Shown here: piece after piece, positions 1 to 6,940 of the stretch
Position numbering within the stretch: position 1 is the first letter of the stretch
How the letters are laid out: every line of letters begins with the position of its first letter
Source of the DNA: JBHWPB01 sp043424675
Lineage (GTDB): Bacteria; Bacillota; Bacilli; Lactobacillales; Carnobacteriaceae_A
Direction of reading: 5' to 3'
NCBI GenBank assembly: GCA_043424675.1
Contig: JBHWPB010000045.1
Location: 1-13,009 of the forward strand
DNA: 13,009 nucleotides
Notes under the pieces: model-generated
What the model was told of the DNA's origin: nothing
The model's input: the letters and a program-made list of their open reading frames with translations, nothing else
The model's database searches: none
Program-made: the position numbers and the translations under genes

Positions 1-789
1 CTGCTCCAGCAGTTCTCTTGTCGCCCCCAGCTCTATGAAACGAGCAAAAACCCCTTCAGCGTTTTTAGAATGCAGACTTGCGAGAACCAGATGTCCAGTT
101 AAAGCGGCTCGAATACAAGCATGAGCAGTTTGTTCGTCACGAATCTCACCGATAATGAGGATATCAGGAGGGTGTCTCAAACTTTGCCGAAGTAAAATGT
201 CATACGTGATATCAGCAGCTTCATTCACCTGAATTTGAAGGAAATCTTTTTCCTCTATTTCGACGGGGTCTTCGATTGTGATCACTTGTTCTTTGGTTTT
301 TCGAACGCGATGGCTTACAATATTGTACATCGTCGTTGTTTTACCAGAACTGACCGGGCCTGAAAAAAGAATCAGTCCACTTTTATATTTAATTAGCCTT
401 TCCATTTTGGAAATTTCATTTGGAAAATAAGTATTTTGGTGTAGTGGAATCGTTCTAGAAGGATTGAGCAGACGGATGACTAAAGATTCATGTGACGTGT
501 AAGTAGTCATAGTCGATAAACGTATGGTTTTTTCTTCTCCCTCCAAGACAATACTGGAAGCTCCGGATTGTGGTCGTCTATTTTCACCGACGTCCATGTT
601 TCCGAGATACTTAAAATAAGAGACCAAACGTTTACCTTCTTCTAGATTCAAATATGCTTTCGGAACTAAACCATTGGTGGTTCGAAAAGAGACTGTAAAA
701 TGGTCGGTTTCTGGTAAAATGTGGATATCACTCGCACGGATAGAGTTAGCGTCTTCTAAAAGTTTTATTGCATAATCTTGAATGTTCAA
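1..789 (-). CDS. comGA: ComGA competence pseudopilus ATPase (partial, N-terminal 263 residues)
   Basis: Type II/IV secretion-family ATPase that powers assembly of the competence pseudopilus at the inner face of the membrane for DNA uptake. I translated the minus strand by hand: it is open from position 789 to the window edge, so the C-terminus is missing. Visible motifs: ASDIH near residues 19-23, Walker A GPVSSGKTT at about 144-152, Asp box ITIEDPVE at 170-177, Walker B ILIIGEIRD at about 210-218, and a His-box region TGHLVLASLH at 231-240. The start is a TTG at 789, preceded by a strong GGAGGTGATG at 802-793; the ATG overlapping that site is followed at once by a stop. The full-length family protein is about 320-360 residues. 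ComGA is normally the first gene of the comG operon, so comGB and later genes should lie to the left. It is divergent from the peptidase gene. Identification is by motif and is firm. Confidence 0.93.
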   Translation of the reverse strand, partial: MNIQDYAIKLLEDANSIRASDIHILPETDHFTVSFRTTNGLVPKAYLNLEEGKRLVSYFKYLGNMDVGENRRPQSGASSIVLEGEEKTIRLSTMTTYTSHESLVIRLLNPSRTIPLHQNTYFPNEISKMERLIKYKSGLILFSGPVSSGKTTTMYNIVSHRVRKTKEQVITIEDPVEIEEKDFLQIQVNEAADITYDILLRQSLRHPPDILIIGEIRDEQTAHACIRAALTGHLVLASLHSKNAEGVFARFIELGATRELLEQ

Positions 790-809
790 TTCATCACCTC
801 CATTTCAAA

Positions 810-817
810 CATACGTA
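810..817 (-). promoter_or_regulatory. Possible ComX/SigX-type -10 box for comGA
   Basis: On the minus strand, TACGTATG lies 7 nt upstream of the GGAGGTGATG ribosome binding site of comGA. It resembles the TACGAATA com-box (cin-box) that alternative competence sigma factors use in streptococci and lactococci, matching 6 of 8 positions. No good sigma-A -35/-10 pair was evident in the same stretch. The match is short and could be chance; the implied mRNA leader would be very brief. Confidence 0.25.
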
Positions 818-869
818 TTTTGTTCTTACTTATTTAAAATCAGGATTCTTTCACTGCTCTAAAACTTAA

Positions 870-898
870 TTTATTTTTTCTCAATCCTTTGTTATAAT
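870..898 (+). promoter_or_regulatory. Putative sigma-A promoter of the pepP–argR gene run
   Basis: A perfect -10 TATAAT at 893-898 lies 17 bp downstream of a weak -35, TTTATT (870-875). Transcription would start near 905, about 39 nt before the ATG at 944. This is the only good promoter seen in the divergent region before the long plus-strand gene run, so it probably drives pepP and perhaps the genes behind it. Confidence 0.55.
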
Positions 899-943
899 AA
901 GAATGAATGACTATGTCTAATAAAAAATGGAGTGGTTAATACT

Positions 944-2008
944 ATGTCACGTGTTACTCAAGTAATGAATGAGCTAAAGGTTCAAGAATTAGATGCAATT
1001 TTAATTACTAACCCTTATAATTTACGTTATCTTTCTAATTTCACCGGAACAGCAGGACTTGCTCTTATTACTCAAGAGAAAGCTTATTTTATAACAGATT
1101 TTCGTTATAAAGAGCAGGCAGTTGAGCAAGCGACGGACTTTGAAATTGTCATCCATACAGAATCTATCTATCAAAAAGTCGGCGATATTATTCAAAGAGA
1201 CGGTTTAAAAGATGTAGGTTTTGAAGAAGAAGTCGTCACTATAAGTGTCTACAGCGAACTTGAAGAAGTTGCTGGTAATACTCATTGGGCTCCAAGTTCT
1301 GGATTAATCGAAGAACTGCGTGAAGTGAAAGACGAAAGCGAGCTTGTTTTAATTAGAAAAGCAGTAGAGATAGCTGAAGCAGGATTCGCTCATATTTTAG
1401 ATTATATTAAGCCGGGGCAGACTGAAATTGAAGTTGCGAATGAGCTGGACTTCTACATGCGCTCACAAGGTGCATCAGGCGTTTCTTTTGATACGATAGT
1501 AGCGAGCGGAGTTCGTTCAGCGATGCCACATGGGGTTGCTAGTGACAAAGTGATTGAGAAGGGTGATATGATCACTATTGATTTCGGGTGCTACTATGAA
1601 GGTTATGCCTCTGACATGACCCGTACCTTCGCTATCGGAGATCCAGGCGATGAGTTGAAAAAAATATATGAAATAGTGAAAGAAGCCAACGAAAGAGTAA
1701 CTAAAGCAGCAAGACCTGGAATGACTGGAAAAGAGCTGGATGCAGTTGCTAGAGATTATATTACTGCCCAAGGTTATGGGAAAGAATTTGGCCACACGAC
1801 AGGGCATGGTTTAGGTCTTGAAGTTCATGAAGGCCCCTCTGTATCCCATCGTAATACTGAGAAATTAGTTCCAGGGAATGTAGTCACCAATGAACCAGGT
1901 ATTTATCGTTCTGGTCTTGGCGGTGTCCGTATAGAAGATGATTTAGTCATTACAGCAGAGGGAGTCGAAAATTTAATGACGACACCAAAAGAATTCATTC
2001 AATTATAA
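944..2008 (+). CDS. pepP: Xaa-Pro dipeptidase/aminopeptidase, M24B family
   Basis: Cytoplasmic metallopeptidase that cleaves the bond before proline in short peptides, helping recycle proline-containing peptides. The 354 residues form the usual two domains: an N-terminal creatinase/prolidase domain (about 1-125) and a C-terminal pita-bread peptidase M24 domain (about 135-350). All five dinuclear-metal ligands are visible: D213 in TIDFG, D224 in SDMTR, H288 in TTGHGLG, E317 in TNEPG and E331 in RIED; catalytic-type histidines lie in MPHG (H196) and VHEG (H295). The ATG at 944 is preferred because a GGAG at 929-932 precedes it; an in-frame GTG at 932 lies inside that binding site. It corresponds to B. 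subtilis YqhT and is often annotated pepP or pepQ. In related genomes efp usually follows; here the Asp23-type gene follows after 26 bp. Confidence 0.92.
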   Translation: MSRVTQVMNELKVQELDAILITNPYNLRYLSNFTGTAGLALITQEKAYFITDFRYKEQAVEQATDFEIVIHTESIYQKVGDIIQRDGLKDVGFEEEVVTISVYSELEEVAGNTHWAPSSGLIEELREVKDESELVLIRKAVEIAEAGFAHILDYIKPGQTEIEVANELDFYMRSQGASGVSFDTIVASGVRSAMPHGVASDKVIEKGDMITIDFGCYYEGYASDMTRTFAIGDPGDELKKIYEIVKEANERVTKAARPGMTGKELDAVARDYITAQGYGKEFGHTTGHGLGLEVHEGPSVSHRNTEKLVPGNVVTNEPGIYRSGLGGVRIEDDLVITAEGVENLMTTPKEFIQL

Positions 2009-2034
2009 ATTAAAAAGAGATGAAAGGTGATTAT

Positions 2035-2445
2035 ATGCCACGTAATATAAAACAACGTCCAGAAGGAAATAACGCGGTGGATGGTTCTATTGTTATCTCA
2101 AAAGAAGTTATCGAAGTTATTTCTGGAATTGTCATCGAGGAAATTGATGGGGTGTATGGGATGCAAGGGGACTTCTCTTCAGAAGTATCGAAGTTATTCA
2201 ACCAACCTACACACAGAAAAGGAATTCAAGCAGAAGAAAAAGATGGAGAAATCTCTATAGAGGTCCACTGTTTGTTAAAGCAAGGTTATTCTGTCCCAGA
2301 AATTTCTAGAGAAATTCAAGAGAAAGTGAAAAATCAAGTTAAACGCATGACAGACATTGTCGTAGGTTCCGTTCATGTCCACATTGTCGATATTGTGTAT
2401 GACCAAGAACTTGAAGCATTCAATTCAGATGGAGCTTCAAACTAA
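2035..2445 (+). CDS. Asp23/Gls24 family (YqhY-like) protein
   Basis: A 136-residue acidic soluble protein of the Asp23/Gls24 (DUF322) family. The diagnostic stretch is present: GSIVISKEVIEVISGIV followed by EIDGVYGMQGD, then IEVHCLLKQGYSVPEI and a C-terminal VGSVHVHIVDIVYD. It is the yqhY-type paralogue, which characteristically lies immediately before nusB. In B. subtilis YqhY is linked to acetyl-CoA carboxylase and fatty-acid synthesis, but the molecular role is unsettled. The start is the ATG at 2035, 4 nt after AAAGGTGA (2023-2030); an upstream in-frame ATG at 2020 runs through that binding site and is unlikely. The gene's TAA overlaps the nusB ATG (TAATG), which suggests translational coupling. 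accB and accC, which flank this gene in bacilli, are absent here. Confidence 0.9.
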   Translation: MPRNIKQRPEGNNAVDGSIVISKEVIEVISGIVIEEIDGVYGMQGDFSSEVSKLFNQPTHRKGIQAEEKDGEISIEVHCLLKQGYSVPEISREIQEKVKNQVKRMTDIVVGSVHVHIVDIVYDQELEAFNSDGASN

Positions 2446-2939
2446 TGAAAAAAGACCGCAGATTTGCTCGAGTTCTAACTTTACAGTCGCTTTATCAACA
2501 AATATACTTGAAAAAGTCGGATTTCGATGAAAGCTTTCTAGTTGAACTTTTAGTAAGTGCTCATACAAAAGAGGAAGACGGAAACCGAGAAGAGTTCGAT
2601 GAGGAGAGAGAAGTTATAGGACAAAACCTTCCATTTGACTTAGAAAAGACTGAAGAATATTATAGAATCCTAACACAGGGTGTTTTAGAAAATAGAGAAC
2701 TGATTGACGCTACTATCAACAGGCACCTTAATCAGTGGAGTTTGGATCGCCTGACAAGTATTGATAGTAATATTCTTCGAATAGCTGCTTACGAGTTATT
2801 GAAAGAACCAGAAGTAGCTCCGCCAGTGGTGATTAATGAAGCAGTCGAAATCGCTCAGAAGTTCAGTGACGAGAGTGCTGCTAAATTGATTAATGGTGTC
2901 TTACAAAGTATCTGGAATGAATTAAAAGAAGAGGTCTAA
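2445..2939 (+). CDS. nusB: Transcription antitermination factor NusB
   Basis: NusB binds boxA RNA together with NusE (S10) and forms part of the rRNA antitermination complex. Recognisable features are the N-terminal RRFARVLTLQSLYQ helix (about 5-18), a NQWSLDRLTSIDSNILRIAAYELL core (96-119) and the C-terminal signature VINEAVEIAQKFSDESAAKLINGVL (129-153). At 164 residues it is longer than the usual 130-145; the excess is a charged segment around 40-60 (TKEEDGNREEFDEEREV) after the first helix. The start codon overlaps the preceding stop by one base, with GGAG at 2431-2434. A terminator-like hairpin overlaps the 3' end. folD, which usually follows nusB in relatives, is missing and xseA comes next. 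Confidence 0.95.
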   Translation: MKKDRRFARVLTLQSLYQQIYLKKSDFDESFLVELLVSAHTKEEDGNREEFDEEREVIGQNLPFDLEKTEEYYRILTQGVLENRELIDATINRHLNQWSLDRLTSIDSNILRIAAYELLKEPEVAPPVVINEAVEIAQKFSDESAAKLINGVLQSIWNELKEEV

Positions 2940-2957
2940 TAAGGTCTCTTTTTTTAT
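2929..2957 (+). terminator. Terminator-like hairpin overlapping the nusB stop codon
   Basis: AAGAGGTC (2929-2936) can pair with GGTCTCTT (2943-2950) around a TAATAA loop, giving eight pairs including two G-U, followed directly by TTTTTA. The nusB stop TAA is the first part of the loop. It is short and partly wobble-paired, so it more likely attenuates than fully stops transcription into xseA. Confidence 0.5.
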
Positions 2958-2975
2958 TTCTAGAAAGGGGCTAGT

Positions 2976-4325
2976 ATGGAAAATCAATATTTGTCAGTTT
3001 CTCAATTAACAAAATATGTGTCACAAAAATTTGAGCGGGATCCCTATTTACAACGAGTCTTCTTAAAAGGGGAAATCTCTAACTTTAATCGCAATCGACC
3101 GAATGCTCATCAGTATTTTACTCTAAAAGATGAAAAAACACAGCTGAGTGTTGTGATGTTCCGTCGTGAATTTCAAAGCTTGCGCTTCCAGCCAAAAGAA
3201 GGAGACAGCGTCCTGGTAGTGGGGCGTGTACAGGTTTATGAGCGGAGCGGACGCTATCAGATGATCATCGAAAATATGCAGCCTGATGGTTTAGGGCAAC
3301 TATATATAGAGCTCGAAGAAACAAGAAAAAAACTGCAAGAAGAAGGACTTTTTTCGCAGCCCAAGAAAGATATTCCTCTCTATCCCAAGCGTATTGCTGT
3401 TGTAACGAGTCCCAGCGGAGCAGTCATTCGTGATATCATCCGAAATATAAAAAATAGATATCCGATTGTAGAACTCGTCCTCTATCCTACTTATGTTCAA
3501 GGGGACCGAGCAGCTGAATCCATTTCAGGAAACATCTCTGAAGCTGATAAGAAAGAAAGCTTTGACACAATTATTGTAGGACGTGGAGGAGGATCTTTTG
3601 AAGATCTCTTTGCTTTTAACGAAGAACAAGTGGTACGAGCAGTTGCAGAAGCAGAAACTCCTATCATTACTTCTATTGGGCATGAGACCGACACGACGCT
3701 AGCGGACTATGCTGCTGACTTTCGAGCCAGTACACCAACAGAAGCAGCGGTACATGCGGTACCTGTTTTAGAGGATGAAATATTAAAAATTAATAGTTTA
3801 GAGTTGCGACTCTTAAATACTTTTCGAAATCAGTTAAAAAACAGAAACAAAAGATTAGAAAGACTTCGCCAATCTTACGTTTTCAAACAGCCGCAGCGCC
3901 TTTACGAGAAACAGTCCCAGTATGTCGATATATTGCTGGATCGTCTATTGAATGATATGACAGAAAATATCTCTCGCAAAAACCAAAAGATAGAAATTAT
4001 AGATATAAAACTCAATAATAAAAATCCTTACCAAAACATCATAGGGCGTCAGACACAAGTGGATTATAAAGAGAAACGTTTAATTGCACAGATGAGAAGT
4101 ATTATAAAGGATAAGCACCAAAGGACCGATTCTGCTATACAATCTCTTGATTTACTTTCCCCGCTTCAAACTTTATCCCGGGGATATTCTTATACCATGA
4201 AGGAAGATGAAATTATACGAAGTGTAGAAGATGTTTCCGTAGGAGATTATATTACGGTTCAAATGACAGATGGAAAACTGCAAGCTGAAATTAAAGATAT
4301 TGAAGAGGAGAAGCAAAATGACTGA
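2976..4325 (+). CDS. xseA: Exodeoxyribonuclease VII large subunit
   Basis: Catalytic subunit of exonuclease VII, which degrades single-stranded DNA from both ends into oligonucleotides during repair. It has 449 residues, the normal length. Domain order: N-terminal OB-fold (about 5-105, with VFLKGEISNFNRN and HQYFTLKDEKTQLSVVMFR), catalytic domain (about 130-330) and a coiled-coil C-terminal part that binds XseB. Catalytic motifs are intact: D153 in IRDI, R203 in GRGGGS, and H236/D239 in GHETD, equivalent to E. coli D155/R205/H238/D241. The late YSYTMKEDEIIRSVEDVSVGDYITVQMTDG is typical of the C-terminus. The ATG follows AAAGGGG at 2964-2970. Its last 8 bases overlap xseB, consistent with a fixed subunit ratio through coupled translation. 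Confidence 0.97.
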   Translation: MENQYLSVSQLTKYVSQKFERDPYLQRVFLKGEISNFNRNRPNAHQYFTLKDEKTQLSVVMFRREFQSLRFQPKEGDSVLVVGRVQVYERSGRYQMIIENMQPDGLGQLYIELEETRKKLQEEGLFSQPKKDIPLYPKRIAVVTSPSGAVIRDIIRNIKNRYPIVELVLYPTYVQGDRAAESISGNISEADKKESFDTIIVGRGGGSFEDLFAFNEEQVVRAVAEAETPIITSIGHETDTTLADYAADFRASTPTEAAVHAVPVLEDEILKINSLELRLLNTFRNQLKNRNKRLERLRQSYVFKQPQRLYEKQSQYVDILLDRLLNDMTENISRKNQKIEIIDIKLNNKNPYQNIIGRQTQVDYKEKRLIAQMRSIIKDKHQRTDSAIQSLDLLSPLQTLSRGYSYTMKEDEIIRSVEDVSVGDYITVQMTDGKLQAEIKDIEEEKQND

Positions 4326-4560
4326 AGAGGTTAAATTCGAAGAAGCTCTTGAAGAATTAGAAAAAATTGTCAATAATTTAGAAACTGAAGAAGTTTCCTT
4401 AGAAGATTCTCTAGAACAATTTCAAAGAGGAATCGAACTCAGTACTTTATGTAAAGAAAAACTGAAGAGTGCTGAAGAAACATTAACAAAGATTGTCAAC
4501 GAAGAAGGCGAAGAAATACCATTTAATGAAAAAATAAACGAGGATAGCGGGGAAGAATAA
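4318..4560 (+). CDS. xseB: Exodeoxyribonuclease VII small subunit
   Basis: Small helical subunit of exonuclease VII; several copies coat the coiled coil of XseA. The 80-residue protein starts MTEEVKFEEALEELEKIV and continues through LETEEVSLEDSLEQFQRGIELSTLCKEKLKSAEETL, the two-helix hairpin of the family, then an acidic tail. The ATG at 4318 is chosen over an in-frame ATG at 4270 inside xseA because GAGGAG (4305-4310) precedes it and the resulting protein aligns with the family N-terminus. It overlaps xseA by 8 bases, and ispA begins on the very next base after its stop. Confidence 0.95.
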   Translation: MTEEVKFEEALEELEKIVNNLETEEVSLEDSLEQFQRGIELSTLCKEKLKSAEETLTKIVNEEGEEIPFNEKINEDSGEE

Positions 4561-5466
4561 ATGCATATTAATGATTTTCTTCAAAATAATTTAGAGACTT
4601 TCGAAGAGGAAATGTACGATCTGGTTGAAGAGGGAATGACGAGAACACAAGTAGAGAAAGCAATGCTGTACAGTTTAAGGAGTGGCGGGAAAAGGTTACG
4701 TCCGATGTTGTTGCTGGCTGTGATCGAAAGCTTGGGGAAGGACCTTGCAAAAGGATATCGTGCCGCAGCTGCTTTAGAAATGGTCCATACTTATTCTTTA
4801 ATCCACGACGATTTGCCTGCAATGGATGACGATGATTTGCGCCGCGGCAACCCGAGTAACCATAAAATTTTTGGTGAAGCGACTGCTATTTTGGCAGGAG
4901 ATGCCTTACTTACTAAAGCTTTTGAGATCGTAAGTGCAGGAGAGTTAAAAGACGATCAAAAAATAATCTTAGTGCGTGCTTTAGCCATTGCTTCAGGCCA
5001 TGAAGGAATGGTTGGCGGGCAGCAAGCTGATATGGAAGGTGAAGAAAAAGACCTCAATATGGAAGAATTAAAAAATGTTCACATTAAGAAAACCGGAGCA
5101 TTGTTGCGCTATGCTTTTTATGCAGGAGCAATCATTGCCCGTGCTGACGATCCTACAATCGAAAAGCTCGATAAAATTGCTCAGAATCTTGGTCTCGCAT
5201 ATCAAATTCGTGATGATATTTTAGATGTCACAAGCGATACTGAAACATTAGGTAAAGAAGCTGGATCCGATCTCGCTCGAGACAAATCCACCTATCCAAG
5301 TATCCTTGGTATCGAAGGGGCTAAAAAAGAATTAAAACATTATCTTCAAGAATCAAACGAACTAATTGAACAAATCAAAGAACAGAGAAAGAATGAGGAG
5401 CGTACGTTTGATGCAGAACTTCTCGTAACTTTTGCAAATCTTTTAGACTTAGGTGAAACCCATTGA
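4561..5466 (+). CDS. ispA: Polyprenyl (geranyl/farnesyl) diphosphate synthase
   Basis: Cytoplasmic trans-prenyltransferase that condenses isopentenyl diphosphate with DMAPP and GPP to make farnesyl diphosphate for undecaprenyl phosphate and quinones. The 301 residues carry both Mg-binding Asp motifs: first DDLPAMD from D83, with the two extra residues typical of bacterial FPP synthases, and second DDILD at 218-222. GGKRLRP (42-48), GQQ at 153-155 and the K..T segment KKTGALLRYA are also present. The gene begins directly after the xseB stop, with a GGGGAAG at 4549-4555 as a modest ribosome binding site. No dxs lies downstream, unlike in bacilli, which fits lactic acid bacteria that make IPP by the mevalonate route (inference from context). 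Confidence 0.95.
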   Translation: MHINDFLQNNLETFEEEMYDLVEEGMTRTQVEKAMLYSLRSGGKRLRPMLLLAVIESLGKDLAKGYRAAAALEMVHTYSLIHDDLPAMDDDDLRRGNPSNHKIFGEATAILAGDALLTKAFEIVSAGELKDDQKIILVRALAIASGHEGMVGGQQADMEGEEKDLNMEELKNVHIKKTGALLRYAFYAGAIIARADDPTIEKLDKIAQNLGLAYQIRDDILDVTSDTETLGKEAGSDLARDKSTYPSILGIEGAKKELKHYLQESNELIEQIKEQRKNEERTFDAELLVTFANLLDLGETH

Positions 5467-6287
5467 GTAAAAAAAAATTAAGAGCTGATGAGTGGCTCTT
5501 AGAACGTGGGCTCGTAGCTAATCTGAGAGAAGCTCAAGCTTATATTATGGCAGGCGACGTTTTTACGGTAAAAGAAGAACGAGTTGATACTGCCGGCCAA
5601 ACTATAGAAGAAAGCCAAGAACTTTATATAAAAAACAAGAAAAAAAAATATGTCAGTCGGGGAGGGTACAAACTTGAAAAAGCTGTAGACAATTTCAAGT
5701 TGTCAATTGATGGAAAAATTGCTTTGGATATAGGATCTTCTACAGGCGGCTTTACAGACGTATTCCTAAAAAATGGCGCTCGAAAAGTGTATGCGTTAGA
5801 TGTAGGGACCAATCAGCTCGTTTGGGAGCTGCGACAAGATTCACGTGTGATTGTCATGGAAGGCTGTAATTTTAGATATGCTGAGCGCTCAGATTTTACG
5901 GAAGGACAACCGGAAATTGCTAGTTTTGACGTCTCCTTCATCTCCTTAAAATTACTCTTGCCTGTATTAAAATCCATACTTATCTCAAGAGGAGAAGTCA
6001 TAGCTTTAGTCAAACCACAATTTGAAGCGAAAAGAGAAGATGTAGGAGATAACGGGATCGTCAGTGATTCTGGAATTCACGAAAAAGTTTTATTTGATAT
6101 TCTATCTTTTGCAATTCAAGAAGGCTACTCTATTCATGGTCTTTCTTATTCACCAATCCAAGGGCAGACGGGAAATATTGAATTCCTCCTTTATTTAACG
6201 AATGAGTCCAATAACTCTTCTCTAGCTATAGAAGAAGTTATTCCTGCTGTTGTAAAAGAAGCACATGAAATGTATAAAGATATTTAA
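5463..6287 (+). CDS. tlyA: TlyA-family rRNA 2'-O-methyltransferase (S4 + FtsJ domains)
   Basis: Member of the TlyA/hemolysin A (YqxC) family, SAM-dependent 2'-O-methyltransferases; mycobacterial TlyA methylates 16S C1409 and 23S C1920, but the exact target here is unknown. The 274 residues show an N-terminal S4 RNA-binding domain (about 4-65), the linker YVSRGGYKL, then an FtsJ-like domain. The SAM loop is DIGSSTGGFTD at 89-99, and the K-D-K-E tetrad is visible as K70, D156, K184 (VKPQFE) and E240 (NIEFLLYL). The TTG start at 5463 overlaps the ispA stop (TTGA) and follows AGGTGA at 5451-5456 with good spacing. 'Hemolysin' is a legacy name; there is no sign of a toxin. Confidence 0.93.
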   Translation: MSKKKLRADEWLLERGLVANLREAQAYIMAGDVFTVKEERVDTAGQTIEESQELYIKNKKKKYVSRGGYKLEKAVDNFKLSIDGKIALDIGSSTGGFTDVFLKNGARKVYALDVGTNQLVWELRQDSRVIVMEGCNFRYAERSDFTEGQPEIASFDVSFISLKLLLPVLKSILISRGEVIALVKPQFEAKREDVGDNGIVSDSGIHEKVLFDILSFAIQEGYSIHGLSYSPIQGQTGNIEFLLYLTNESNNSSLAIEEVIPAVVKEAHEMYKDI

Positions 6288-6299
6288 AAGGAATAACTG

Positions 6300-6308
6300 T
6301 GCTAAAAT
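6300..6308 (+). promoter_or_regulatory. Extended -10 promoter element before argR
   Basis: TGCTAAAAT is an extended -10 (TG-n-TAAAAT) 32 bp before the argR GTG. The -35 position at 6280-6285 (ATATTT) is poor, as is common for extended -10 promoters. It gives argR a way to be transcribed independently of tlyA. No clear ARG-box palindrome was found around it. Confidence 0.45.
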
Positions 6309-6340
6309 AGATAAGAAAGTTAATGAATGGAGGAATAGCG

Positions 6341-6790
6341 GTGAACAAAAAAGAGCGTCAAGCCTTGATTAAAAAAATTGTCAGTGAACAAAAAATAAGA
6401 AAACAAGATGATCTTGTACAAGCGCTTCAAGAGGAAGGGTATGAAGTAACACAAGCAACAGTTTCTCGAGATATTCAAGAATTACAACTTATTAAGGTAC
6501 CAGATAACGAGAAGGGATACCGCTATAGTCTTCCTTATGAAAGTGAACACAGACAAAGTGAAAAAATTGAGAGAATTATTCAGTCATCTTTTTTGTCTAT
6601 AGACTTATTGAGAGAGTTTGTATGGATAAAGACCATACCAGGCAGCGGTGAGGTCTTGGGATCGGTCATTGAAACTGCAGAAGCAGATGATATTTTTGCT
6701 GTAGTGCCGGGTGATGATCATATTTTAATCATATGCAAAGATCATGAAGCAGCAGGAGAAGTCCGCAATAGGATTATCCAGTACTTATGA
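6341..6790 (+). CDS. argR: Arginine repressor ArgR/AhrC family
   Basis: Hexameric arginine-responsive transcription regulator of arginine synthesis and catabolism genes. The 149 residues are the family length: N-terminal winged helix (about 1-65) with the recognition helix in VTQATVSRDIQELQLIKVP, then the oligomerisation/arginine-binding domain (about 75-149) with PGSGEVLGSVIE and GDDHILII; D125/D126 occupy the arginine-contact position. The PG-S-G-E segment replaces the more usual PGNAxxIG, a mild divergence. The GTG at 6341 follows GGAGGA (6329-6334); the ATG at 6323 precedes that site and is not used. Its neighbour recN is conventional, but an IS200/IS605 element now separates them, and the TGA stop at 6788-6790 lies within the predicted IS tip. 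The protein appears intact. Confidence 0.94.
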   Translation: MNKKERQALIKKIVSEQKIRKQDDLVQALQEEGYEVTQATVSRDIQELQLIKVPDNEKGYRYSLPYESEHRQSEKIERIIQSSFLSIDLLREFVWIKTIPGSGEVLGSVIETAEADDIFAVVPGDDHILIICKDHEAAGEVRNRIIQYL

Positions 6791-6940
6791 ACTACACACC
6801 GAATAAATTCGGTGGTTTCTAGGAACAGTACTGCGCAAGGTATGTATCCGCCCCTTGTGGCGGGTAACCTACCTATGCGTCTTACACACCTCTCTTACTA
6901 AGGCCCGTCCCGGGCCAGATGATTTGTGAGGTTAGCTCAC
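6767..6940 (-). ncRNA. Predicted TnpB guide RNA (reRNA/omegaRNA) scaffold and guide
   Basis: The non-coding segment after tnpB to the right end has the layout of a TnpB right-end RNA. In minus-strand order it contains: a GTGAG/CTCAC stem (6926-6940) whose loop holds the tnpB stop; a GGCCC/GGGCC stem (6902-6916); a CCGCC/GGCGG stem (6848-6863) inside a longer imperfect hairpin; and the terminal CACCGAA hairpin. Beyond the IS tip the RNA would continue into the flank, so the guide would read AAGTACTGGATAATCC, the reverse complement of the end of argR (6771-6786). The 5' end of the RNA is uncertain and may lie further inside tnpB. TnpB proteins such as that of ISDra2 use such RNAs for cleavage next to a transposon-associated motif. 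No expression evidence is available. Confidence 0.7.
6797..6814 (-). repeat. IS right-end subterminal hairpin (3' end of TnpB reRNA)
   Basis: CACCGAA-TAAA-TTCGGTG on the plus strand, a perfect 7-bp stem with a 4-nt loop, reading TTTA in the transposon sense. In that sense AGAAACC leads into it, and 10 nt separate it from the predicted tip, of which the last five are TTCAT. It is the expected TnpA recognition hairpin and also the last stem of the reRNA scaffold before the guide. Confidence 0.8.

Noticed and set aside
1517..1807. 96-residue minus-strand open frame
   Set aside because: It is antisense to the metal-binding domain of the Xaa-Pro peptidase and has low-complexity Phe/Ser/Ile content typical of shadow frames.
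6791..6931. Possible argR terminator or riboswitch after argR
   Set aside because: The first hairpin after argR has no U-tract on the plus strand and belongs to the IS right end; the further stems are better explained as TnpB reRNA on the minus strand.
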